Part shown: piece after piece, positions 11,901 through 22,078 of the stretch | How the letters are laid out: each line of letters starts with the position of its first letter | How positions within the stretch are numbered: the first letter of the stretch is position 1 | Position numbers and translations under genes: made by a program | Notes under the pieces: generated by a model | What the model saw: the letters and a program-made list of their open reading frames with translations, nothing else | Database searches by the model: none | What the model was told of the DNA's origin: nothing | Origin: Amoebophrya sp. A120 | Taxonomy: Eukaryota > Sar > Dinophyceae > Syndiniales > Amoebophryaceae | Reading direction: 5' to 3' | DNA: 64,000 nucleotides | Assembly: GCA_905178155.1 (NCBI GenBank) | Contig: CAJINV010000007.1 | Location: 1,965,151-2,029,150 of the forward strand

Positions 11901-14900
11901 GTTCAGATGCGTGCCGTTGGGTTCGAAAAAATCCACGCCAGAGGAGGGCGCGGACGCGAAACATGGCGGAGAAGGAGAAGATGGGAGAGAGGTTTTATCA
12001 TGTGCAGCACAACTTCTAGCGCTCTTGATGTTCTCGATTTTTCCATTTCCCTGTGCCTGTGCTGGTACTGTGGGAGATCGGGAGGTAGCACTGCTAGCGT
12101 CCTCGGCCGCCGGCGAGCTATTCAGTTGCGAAGAAGATGATCCCGACGCCGACGACGATGTTTCTTTTGGACTATTTATTCTGGCGTTTCTGTATTGTTC
12201 CTCTATTTCGGCAACTCTGCTTCTGTACACTGTGCGCTGAATCGATCCGAGTGGATACAATTTTTGTGCGACATTGTCGACAGCCTTAGCCTATCCTTTG
12301 CAAAAGTACTATCGCACACACGTGCACGTAAATCTAAATAATGGCGGTCATGCCATGACAGAAAATCGCTTCTCGTGGCTTTCATCTTAGGCCGATCTGC
12401 ATTGCTGGAAATTCTTTTATGATTGGAAAAAAATTGTAAAAAATGCAAGAATCCATTATATTACACACTTCTACGATAGTACGGCACTCCCCTTGCAGGA
12501 CATACAGTCCATGTCGCCTTCGAGGTCCCTAACCAGAAACAACTGTGGTCCGTCTCGGGCGCCATTGTGGGCTGGTCCTCATCTTCTGAAAGCAACTTGT
12601 CACAACAACTTCCAAGTCCCTGCCGACTCTCGGAGCTGCAAGCCTTTTCCGCTTCCTCTTCGCCGCCCAAGGAGCTGGAGCTACTTTCAAGAACAGCATC
12701 TTCCTGGTCCTGGTTCTCCTTCTCTGAAAGTTCCGCGAGGAGGGCCTCCTTGGCCGCACTACTACGGAGCGGGACTTCAGCTCGCTTAACAAATGATGAT
12801 GTGCTGGCCAGCTGCTCTTTACTAGAGTCACATAATTGTTGTTGAGAGCCAGCAGCGTAGTTGTACCCAGAAGCAGCTGCGCGCTCTTGTAATCGCCGGA
12901 CCTGTTGTAGAAATTCTCCGCCTTGAAAGCCTCTTATGACTTTTCCACCGGAGCCGAAATCCGAATCACTCAGGGAGGATTTGTTTTTGTTAGTTTCCTG
13001 GTCGTCCTCTACAACTGCAGGAGTCTCTTCGGGTTTCGGCTTCATCGCTGCGCTTGCGGCGTGCACTTCTTCTATGCCTCCTCGTCTTGCCGCTTCTTGC
13101 CGGCGCTGGGCGGGAGCACTAATTGGGGTCTGGATTGTTGTGCTTGGTCTGCTTTTCAAGAACAGCCTTCTCGGAGAAGAGGAAGGATCCTGCAGAGACA
13201 GCACTGACCATGGCTGTGGAGGAGACTCCTCCACAGCCATGGTCAGTGCTGTCTCTGCAGGATCTTCTTTCATCGTCTTGTTCGCCTCGTCATTACGAAC
13301 TTCTTCTGCCGTAGGTCCGGGAGTAGCTATTTCGTCGCTGCTTCTAGTACTAGCCGCTAGGGCTGGAAGGTCATTTGGCTCGACGTCCGATTTCTGCCCA
13401 CTTGCGGATCCGTCTTTCTCGGCGCGAATTTGTTTTGAAGCTTTCTTCACATTTTCTTTGAAGACATCAAAAAGCTTGTTGTTCTTGGACACTAGAGCTT
13501 TAATACGAGCACCGCGAGCACCGCTCTCGTGTTCCACATCGTCCTTCGCAAGGCGCGTGCGACTGCCTTGCTCATCTCCTTCTGGTTCCGCACTAGTTGT
13601 AGTAGTAATAGATTCATCCTTCTCTTTAACATCTTCCAAAAGAGCGCCAGCAGTCACAGCTCCTACCGCAGCTCCTCCCCCTGTATCAGAGCCGCACTTG
13701 TTCATCTTCCCATGCTCACTTTTCTTCACCTGTTCTGCCGCAATGATCTTTTCCATCTGTTCGTCCAACACGGCACACGCAATCTGCCAGTCCATGCCCC
13801 ACCGCTTCTCCAAATACTCTTTCCGCGCAGCATCAGCCATTGCCAACACCTCCTCTTTATCGAAAGAAAAAGCACTAAGGCCCATCGCATCCCAATTGAT
13901 TTTTTGTATGACAAACGCCTCCTGTAGTGCACGTTTTGCATGAGAAATTGGATGGACATGGGTCCTTTTCTTTGTTTGATACTCGTTCATCATCACCTCC
14001 ACCTCCGCGGGGCTTATCCCCACCTCGGCCCCCGCGTTTTTCGAAGACGTAGGAAGCAGGGCGCCGACGCTGGCCGTCGGGAGCGGCAACCCGCCACTTC
14101 CGGCGGACACAGGGAGAAACAGTTGCTGCATTGGGTCCTCATAGTGCATCGCGGATGCCATGGGCTCTTTCGCAGCCTCCAAGTAGGCTAGGCGGAGGAG
14201 GTTCTGCACCAAGACTTTGCAGGTTTCCAAGCCCTTCGGCACCGTGGGGCTGTGCTTCTGGAATTCTTCCGGCAGTTTCGGACACGGAACGAACAGGCCG
14301 GACGGAGCTCCACACAGCAAGCCGTTCGGATTGTCCGGGGCGAATTTCTTTTTGGCCGCCGGAGCATTTGTTGACGTTAGGGAGGTGGAAGAGCCTTTAA
14401 CATTGCTCCGACTAGTACCTCCCTCAGAAGATGCGCTGGACCCCCGGGGTATGGGAGTGTCAGGTTTGAAATCGACAAAGTTGAAATAACTTGTAATGCA
14501 TAAAATCTATACCAGTTGGAAGAGGAAGCCCAATTTCAAGCGGCGCATGACAAATTTCGGCGCCGTCTAAATCCAGCTTGTCATGCTGTTTAGGTAGAGA
14601 AGGCGTTTTTTGTCATGCTACTTTAGCAGCTCTACCGCAGACCCCAAACGGTCTGACAGTCGGCCTCACTTGCCGCCCCTGCAAGAGAGGCACTTCATGC
14701 CTTGCAATTTATGCATGAGAAATCATTTCAACTTTGACGATTTCGATCCTGACACTCCCATACGGGGGTGTTCTTCCGTATACCAGCTTTGCATTAGCTC
14801 GACGGAAAGCCAGGCGTGCTGCGCGGTTATGCTGAGTCAAAACGTCCCCACCCCAGAGTTGCCATGCAAATCTGCATGCCAAAAAAGTTTGTCATGCGGA

Positions 14901-17900
14901 GCGCCATGAGTGGCATTTTCTAGTCGTGTTTTAGAATTCGTGATGCTAGAATTAGCATGATCTACTAGATCTGCGATGCTGCTGAACTACCTAAGCAGCA
15001 TTACACTACGAGGACAAATTTGTCACGCCAAACAACCAAACCTGGCTGATTTGTCTAGCAGATTTCCCATCTTGACTCTGGTGTGGGGACGTTTTTACAA
15101 ATGATAACGGTGGTCTTCTTGCTACTTGCCGTGCTTGTGCCGGTCATCTTGCGCGTATTTTCTTTTAAGGAGCCCGAGCCGAAGCTAGCACCAGAGCCGG
15201 CCGTTGCCGCTTTACTATTTGCACAGTGCTGCTGCTGGTTTTTGACGAAATTTGAAGCCAAACGGGTCGAGTGGTAGTGGCAGCCAGTTTTCTTGTAGTC
15301 CTGCTTCATGTTTGAAATGGCTTTCAGCGTTTCTTCTGCCAACGCCTCCTGTTCTTTTATGCGGTTTTGGACAAGAGTGGCTGTTTCCAAAATCCGCAGC
15401 TTCGCTCGTTCGAAAAATTGCAACCGCGAAAAGACCATCTGCTTCAGCACCTCGAGTTGGTCTGTTGCCGTTTCATTTGTCATCTGGTGCTGGCCTGTTT
15501 GCTCCTTGTGCTGGAGAATCTTCTGGGTGTGATTTGGTACCACATCCTCGCGTTCGTCTGACGGCGCCTCTTGCAGTACGTCGTGGCCACCTCGTCCCGT
15601 CCTATCGTTTTCCAGCAAGAAGCTCGCCGCCTCGTCCTGTACGGAACCTACAGCACTATGGTCATCGATATTCAGCAACGTTTTTATGTCTGTGCGCGAT
15701 GATTTTTGCGAACGAGGCTGCGCATTCTGTTTGTTTGTGGTCGTGCGTCCTGAGATGTTCTCGAACGCGGAGTCTTCCGCGGTACTCGTCGTTGCAGAAG
15801 TTTCTTCAACATGTTCATCACAGCCGCGACGTTCTTGGCGCTGGTTTGGGTCTGCAGCTGGTACGTTTTTGCAGCTCCAGTCTAATTCGGAAAAACGAAG
15901 CAGATGATGTTGGTCGTTCTTCCCGCCCTCCGCCGCGCAGAACCTCGGGAAGAGCTCCTTCGCAGCGTAATCCACAAGATTTCGGAGAAGCGGATCGGAG
16001 AAAGTCAGAAAAGGGAACGGAAATTTGCGCGAGCTGATAAAGTCGCAAACCATTACCTTCCCTGCCAGCTTTTCCACACTGGCGTGTAATCTCCGACACA
16101 GGTTTATGGATGTGTCAGGATCGAAATTGTCAAAATCGAAAAATTTGTGATGCACAAAATGGATGCCAGTTGGAGCCTCAGTTTCCAAGTGGCGCATGAC
16201 AAATTTCGGGACCACCAAAATCCAGTCTGTCAGGCTGTTTGGGCAAAGCAGACTGCTCCTGTCATGCTACTCTAGCAACACATTGCATAACCCTAAACAG
16301 GCTTACAATCGGTCTCATTGGCCTGCTCCCCAATACAGGCGTCGCGTGCCCTACATTTTACGCATCACAAATTTTTCGATTTTATCGATTTCGATCCTGA
16401 CACACCCATAAGGTTTTTGCCCTTGTCCGGTAGTTCTCGTTCCAGCTTGAACGCGAAGCCTTATCAAATGCAAAAGTGTCTGGGTCTGGAAGAATGGAAC
16501 TTGTGATGCTGCATTTGGACTCTAAAAAAATCTGTATTGCATGACCAGCAAGAGGAGCCACATTTGTGCTACGCGAGGAGGGCATTTGTCATGCGGAAAT
16601 GGCATCAGGAAGCTTTCCAAAAATCTGTGATGCTGGGTCATGCATTACAAGCATCATGGGTCATGCCAGACAAGCATGGCAAGCCTTCCATTCTTCCAGA
16701 CCCAGACATTTTTACATTTGATAAGCCTTCTGAGATATCAAAGGGCAGCAGCGGAATTTTGTGACAGAGAGAGTACTCGTTGAAGTACTCGTTATTTTTG
16801 TGGCGAGCGCTCACCAATGTCTGCCGCGTGCTGGCTTTGGTGTTCAGCATCAAACTGAATGCCATGTAAAGTGCCATGCTGTGGTTCAAAAAGCGCGACT
16901 CCTTGGAGTAATCAAGCGGCTGCTGTTTCTGCGCTTTCGCTTCTTGTTGTAGACCCGAGCTGGCAGTGGAGTTTTTCCTGTCCTGTTCTTGCTTCTTGCT
17001 CTTCCTATGCGCGGCCCCAGCGCGCCAAAGCAAAATGGCCTCTGCCATGTACACTGTCACGAAGCTCTGCACGAGCCCTAGACGAAGTGCTGTGATGTCT
17101 CCTTCATCGTTTCCACCTTCGCTGGTCACACTTTGAGCCTTTTCATTGTTTTCATTTTTTTGGTTTTGCGCTACTTCGCCTCGCATCATGATAGTCGTAG
17201 GGACTACAGGTAGAGGACTTTGGGGTGGAGGTGGAGATCCACCGGACTTTTTGATACCAGAAGGACTCCTAGAAGGGTCGCTCCCGAATATTAACCGCGA
17301 CTCGCTAGTACCGCTTTCTTCACTTGCGTTCAGTTCTCGTCGTTGCTCCAAGACCGTCTCCTCACCACGCCGTTCTTCCTTGTCCAAGACCTCCCTGGCG
17401 AGAATCTGCAAACTTCGCCCGAACAAATGCTCTCCGCAGGCTAAGCAAGTGGCGTGATATTCCTCCGAGTTTGTCAGCGCTAGCTCGAGTAGCATCCTCG
17501 CTTTTTCGTATTCCGAGCGGTTCCGCAACTGCCGCGCTTTCTCCTCGAGGATCTGGATCTCTTCGTCGCCGGTTCTATTATCTTCATCCGTCTTCAAAAT
17601 AAAAAGCTCCTTGAGCAGACCCGTGCCCTGCTGCAGACGTTTCTCTTGTTTGTCTGTAAAGGCTTCCAGGTCGTTGATATGGGTTTTGTTCTCGATAATT
17701 TCGTCCAGCACTACTGTCAAAGCTGCGTAACCGGTGACCTCGATCCTTGCCGCTACGTCCTTTTTCACGTCAGATTTGTAACTCCAAAACCGATTCATCG
17801 TGTCGCGGGCTTTATTTGGATCAAAGGCGTTGATGTTTTGTCGCCTCTTTTCCTCCGAGTAAATTTCTTTTTTCCCTCCGTACAGCCTTTCAAGTTCTAG

Positions 17901-18572
17901 CGAACTTTTTGCAACCATGCCAACGTCTGGATCCCCCGTCGCGGCAATAAAATTCCGGACAAATTCATTGCCGAGGGAGTCCACCACAGCATCAGCCTCC
18001 TCGGTGTTTATCGCTTGCAACGCGCAGCCGACAGTGTCCCACGCCAGGCAGTTGTTCGGGTTGAGAAAGCCTGCAATCAGTCCCGTGCGGATGCTCTCGG
18101 AGAAGCGGTCCAGTTTGTACTGGCAATAGCACAATTCCGCGAAAACCCGCGACAGTTTGCAGCGGTTTCCGATCTTTTTGTACGCGTTGAAGAAGTCAAA
18201 GTTTTCCAGTGCGGTTAAAAAGGCTCGGGCGCTAAGCAGCGGCGCTCGGTCGCGTCGTCGCCCTGCTGAGGTAGAAATACTAGCAGTTTCGTTTATCTCG
18301 TTGTGGCTGGTCGTGCTCGCCGCGCAAGGTGATGTGCTGGTGCGGGAATAATTCTTATTCTCCGCGTTGGAAGTGGCTATGGCTTGGCCTTCATCGGCAA
18401 GCACAGCTGGCGAAGAAGTAGATGTCGACGCTGGGGATGAAGCAGTGGAGGACGCGACAGTACTAGGCGTAGCGGGGGCTGTTGCTCCTGCCGTCGTGGA
18501 AGTCGGAGTTGCAATTGCTCCCGCAAGGGGAAGAGGACCACGAGGACCAGCAGTCGCTTTGCCTCTCAACAT
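8993..18572 (-). CDS. Giant seven-exon protein with TPR-like N-terminal region (2621 residues)
   Basis: Exons 18572-16724, 16456-16411, 16099-15107, 14822-14763, 14444-12505, 12286-11570 and 11382-8993. Another TIR element (13858-13981) sits in exon 5. Removing every element with one TSD gives 7866 nt, exactly 2622 codons, with all phases agreeing. Starts at ATG 18572 and ends at TAG 8993-8995. Residues 1-110 are Ser/Thr/Ala low complexity. About 110-400 is helical and TPR-like (FDFFNAYKKIGN, LCYCQYKLDRFSESIRTG, LAWDTVGCALQAI, then YEKARMLLELAL). The middle has coiled-coil segments (VLKQMVFSRLQFFERAKLRI). The second half alternates acidic disordered stretches with conserved-looking blocks such as QFLWLSGVRPSLFRSVLPF. 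I recognise no enzyme. A scaffold role is possible but unproven. It may continue into the next block downstream. Confidence 0.75.
11388..11569. mobile_element. Introner element (182 bp)
   Basis: TIRs TGTTCCATGAA-TTTGTCATGCA / TGTTACGTGAAATTTGTAATGCA. Decayed TSD gttcc/gttga. Excision joins VHSQ to QLRASHLR in frame. Confidence 0.75.
12292..12504. mobile_element. Introner element (213 bp)
   Basis: Ends TATCCTTTGCAAAAG / TATGTCCTGCAAGG; decayed TSD tagcc/cagtc. Excision joins SKATW to KAVDNVAQKLYP in frame; without it the frame stops. Confidence 0.72.
13186..13264. repeat. Perfect 39-bp inverted repeat with 1-base loop in coding sequence
   Basis: Arms 13186-13224 and 13226-13264 are exact reverse complements around base 13225. 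On the minus strand the region encodes DPAETALTMAVEESPPQPWS in the 8993-18572 protein, with no frame disturbance. Confidence 0.95.
13858..13981. mobile_element. Introner element, family A-like (124 bp)
   Basis: TIRs TATCGAAAGAAAAAG / TATCAAACAAAGAAAAGG; TSD ctctt/ctcgt (4 of 5). 129 nt with TSD, so frame is neutral. Removal gives VMMNEEVLAMADAARKEY. Confidence 0.8.
14450..14762. mobile_element. Introner element, family B (313 bp)
   Basis: TIR TATGGGAGTGTCAGG then a GAAATCG..AAAGTTGAAA tract; perfect TSD cgggg (14445-14449, 14763-14767). Excision joins WYTEEHP to RGSSASSEGG in frame. Same family as 16105-16410 and 46628-46946. Confidence 0.92.
14828..15106. mobile_element. Introner element, family C (279 bp)
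   Basis: Subterminal inverted repeat AAAACGTCCCCAC(A/C)CCAGAGT inside TAT ends; TSD gcggt/acggt. Excision joins SSKKTT to AQHAWLSVEL in frame. Confidence 0.88.
16105..16410. mobile_element. Introner element, family B (306 bp)
   Basis: TIR TATGGRTGTGTCAGGATCG; perfect TSD aggtt (16100-16104, 16411-16415). Excision joins LPDKGKN to LCRRLHASVEK in frame. Confidence 0.92.
16462..16723. mobile_element. Introner element, family D (262 bp)
   Basis: About 40-bp TIR beginning TATCAAATG and including GTCTGGGTCTGGAAGAATGG; perfect TSD agcct (16457-16461, 16724-16728). Excision joins FDISEG to FAFKLERELP in frame. Confidence 0.92.
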
Positions 18573-20406
18573 CTTGCTAGTTGTATCAGTATCTCTAGCA
18601 CAATTTTTGTTTTTGTTCCATTCCTTCTTGAAGACTGGTAGTGGTTATGAACGAGCGAGCCCAATAAATCGCCACCGCAAGCGAAGACGCATGCTGTTGG
18701 GCTACCTGTGGACGCGCCTTTTCTTACCCGCGTCTGATTTTGCTTCTCGATCTCCTCCTTCGTCCTTTTCGCGATCCCATAGCCGGTCCCAATAATTCTC
18801 TTTCTGCGTTAGAGGGGGCCCAGCCACCAGGTTAGATCTCTACAACTACATACTCACTCATACGATTTTCTTGTTACAGTTGGCACTTTACTTAATACGG
18901 GCGGGACGAAGAAGCACAGAAGCATTAGAATACTCGAGCTGCAAAATCAAGAGCTTAGAAGCGGCACTTTCGGCGAGAAAAAGCTACTCAATTTTACCAT
19001 ACAGATTCTAAAGTCGGACGCGTGAGCAAAACTATACTTCGCTTGGCGGGACGAATTTGTCGAAGTTTGCGACCTCTATTTATTATCATGATGATCGAAG
19101 TTGTCCTTGTCACACACAGAACTACGCACAGTGAGACGCGCTCGCTGTCATCTTCATCTCTATGCGAAATTTTATTTATTTTCACATAAGCTGCAAGAGG
19201 TAGCGATTACACAAATAGTGCAACGAGTTATCAACAAACAGCTTGAGCTTGTTTTCCATATCGCTGTTGTTTCCTGATCCACGACAGACCCGCTACGCGA
19301 GAACGCTCTGTATCTGTCTCAGTGGATCGTGCCCTTCTGCAAGACGACTTGCTGCTTAAAGATAAAGAGACGAGATCTACATGCAGATCAATGGAGCAAC
19401 AGAGCAAGGATCATAGGAGCTTCTTTGCCGCACCACACAATCCCATGGACAAAGTTTGATCGAACTACGCGGCATTGCCTCTTGCGCCGTTACACTAATT
19501 AGTCAAACACCACTCACACAGCACTGATAGAAGAAGAGGTACTTATCACGTCTATCACGAGAATAAAGAAATCCATGACCATGTCCATGATGCCTCAATG
19601 GCACTACTTCAAGAAAATGCAGGATCCCGATGTCGATATAGGGTGCGACACGATCTTCTGTTTCCGCTTTTGCACTGACACGATCTTCTACGATCCTGCT
19701 GCTCAGCATGGTCCTGTTATGTCTGGTGCATATTGATCCATGGTCGAGTGTTTGTTTTGAAAATAAATGACTGCCACGATCCACCTGGTGCTTCCAGAAT
19801 AACAGCGCTGATCTTCCGGGTCTCACCGCAGCAGCCGTGCCGCCCGGTTAAGCACAACTACAGCCACACCTCCATAATCTTGTCAAATTTTACATAGATT
19901 TTTACATTCGGAATCATACGTTGTTCGTAGTCCATTTTGCGTTCTGAATTCGCGGGGGCGGGTTCCGCTGGGTACCAGTTCATTGAAACAAATATGAGAA
20001 ACATGATGATGCTACTTAGCGGACACTACAGGAGTAGTTTCTTTGCAGGCTTTTCTCCGGAAGATAGTGGTATGGCTAAAAAAAGGTCGTTGCAAGTAGA
20101 ATGAGGTACTGGCCTCGTCCTCCCGTGCTCAAGTTCTTTTTCATAGGCATGTTGAGGTTGTCGTGATGATTCATTTGCCAAAAATATGGACGTTCCTAGT
20201 TCGCATTCTGTCAACAGATCTAGTCGAGCGCCCGTTTTACTAGAGGGTAATTGTTAAATCAAGACATTCTTTCATGAATTCTGTTGCAGCTTTTATTTCG
20301 TGTAACAGATACATTTATTTTTGTCTAAGAGATACCAAACTCTACTTCTAATTGTCTTTTGTTTTCGAAACAACAGAGAACCTCGCCCGGTCCATCTCGA
20401 TCTCGA
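18573..20406. other. Gene-free interval upstream of the giant seven-exon gene
   Basis: The coding frame is open a short way above ATG 18572 (to a TAA near 18640), so an upstream exon is possible. From 18800 to 20400 I see only short open frames, no RNA gene and no TIR element I can delimit. Confidence 0.5.
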
Positions 20407-20443
20407 AACTTCATCACCGCTCCAATTCGATTACCAGCACATG
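20407..20443. repeat. 37-bp direct repeat, left copy flanking the AAAATCGATTTT insert
   Basis: Matches 21994-22030 at 36 of 37 positions (T/G at the fifteenth base). Confidence 0.92.
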
Positions 20444-21993
20444 TTGGTAGTGATTTGGACCAACTTTTTATCGGCCAAGAAAATCGAAAAAAAATCCGGT
20501 GGCGCGGCGAAACTGTAGAGGCCAGAGCCAACCAACTTAAGGGGGGCGATTCCCGATTCCCGATTTTTGCATTGCTCAAAATCGATTTTGCATTCCCGCA
20601 GACGCGGATTGCACAAAATCGATTTTGCATTGCACGAAACCGAATCCCGCAAAATCGATTTTGCATTGCACAAAATCGATTTTGTATTGCACAGCATCGA
20701 TTTTGCGTTGCACAAAACCGAATCCCGATTTTGCAGTGCACAAAATCGATTTTGCATTGCACAAAACCGAAAGCAGCAAAATCGATCTTGCATTGCACAG
20801 AAACGATTTTGCATTGCACAAAATCGATTTTGCATTGCACAAAACCGAATCCCGATTTTGCATTGCACAAAATGGATTCTGCATTCCCGCAGACGCGGAT
20901 TGCACAAAATCGATTTTGCATTGCACAAAACCGAATCCCGCAAAATCGATTTTGCATTGCACAAAATCGATCTTGCATTGCACAAAATCGATTTTGCACT
21001 GCACAAAATCGATTTTGCTCTGCACAAAACCGAATCCCGATTCTGCATTGCACAAAACCGAATCCCGCAAAATCGATTTTGCATTGCACAAAATCGATTT
21101 TGCATGGCACACAACGCAGATTGCACAAAATCGAAGCCGCAGACGCGGATTGCACAAAACCCCTCCTCCAGACGCGCAATCCCGCAGATTGCACAAAATC
21201 GATTTTCCATTCCCCCAGAACGCAGCGCCGACCACAAGGCCGGTTTTGAGCTGACCACAGGTGGTTCGATGTTGTGGGTCGCGCAAGGGCTGTTGAAGGC
21301 CACACAATCGCCCGACCACACAAAATCGATTTCGCAGCTTCCCAGGTCCGACAGAATCGAGCGGCCGCGTGGCTCAATATCGAGGCGGTGCGCCACGCAA
21401 TCCGCCGGGCCGACGGACTAGGGGGGAGAGCTTCCAGCTATGCGCTTTAGCGGATCTCCCACAAAATCGATTTTGTGTGTCCGCCCTTTCTTCGCGGATG
21501 CAGTCTCCCACGCCAATGCCTTACCAACCCCCGTCCCAGCCCGCGCCCTATGAGGTACGGGCAACGGGCCCTACCGCACCACCACTGACGCGGACATCGC
21601 ACAAGGAGCGGGCCAACAAAATCGATTTTGCGCGCCTCGGGTGATTGAACCCGCAGACGATTCTGCGAGCCTGAAGTAACTAAAACCCCCGACTCTGCGC
21701 CCCATCAAGCGCCCAGCGGCTGTCGAGGACTGAGCCGCGGCACCCACCGAGGGCTGTCTGTTCACAAAATCGATTTTGCGACCCCCGCGCGAGCCGAGAG
21801 CCTGTTCCTGGCGCCTCTACGGAGCTCAGAACACGCAGACGGGGCCCATGCCGCTCCCGCGGCTTTTCAGAACTTGGGCCCGGATGTAAGTCACAAGCTC
21901 GGGGGGCGTTTTTCATTGGTTTCTACGCTGGGCCAACGCGATGAATGTGCGGAACTTCATCGGGGCGCAAGTTCTGGAATTCGCGATCATCCC
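20444..21993. mobile_element. 1.55-kb insert bracketed by 37-bp direct repeats
   Basis: The left two-fifths is the AAAATCGATTTT array. The rest is GC-rich unique DNA with single copies of the motif starting at 21194, 21321, 21462, 21617 and 21765. No transposase or TIR seen. It lies about 50 bp 3' of the coiled-coil gene's stop. Confidence 0.7.
20572..21210. repeat. AAAATCGATTTT palindromic repeat array
   Basis: Units of about 21 bp, each with the self-complementary core AAAATCGATTTT followed by GCATTGCAC, alternating with an AAAACCGAATCCCG variant. I count about thirteen exact cores plus many single-base variants. The array has no stops in most frames, which creates artificial repetitive open frames on both strands; I do not call these genes. 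Uneven spacing and no unique spacers exclude CRISPR. Confidence 0.9.
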
Positions 21994-22030
21994 AACTTCA
22001 TCACCGCGCCAATTCGATTACCAGCACATG
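21994..22030. repeat. 37-bp direct repeat, right copy flanking the AAAATCGATTTT insert
   Basis: Partner of 20407-20443 with one mismatch. It lies in the 3' flank of the gene ending at 22079. Confidence 0.92.
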
Positions 22031-22078
22031 ATCAAGCATCTAGAAGAACGAAGACACTTCCAATTCCCTCCCCCCTTG

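Noticed and set aside
13123-13943. Plus-strand open frames over 12.9-13.9 kb and similar long plus frames at 15.3-16.0, 29-30 and 61-62 kb
   Set aside because: They are antisense shadows of long minus-strand exons, whose own frames are longer, join across introns and have domain-like content.
20572-21210. CRISPR-like array
   Set aside because: Units are contiguous and variable, with no unique spacers, no cas genes and a eukaryotic context.
20325-21421. Long overlapping open frames on both strands across the AAAATCGATTTT array
   Set aside because: They exist in several frames at once because the repeat lacks stop codons. The translated sequence is pure repeat with no protein character.
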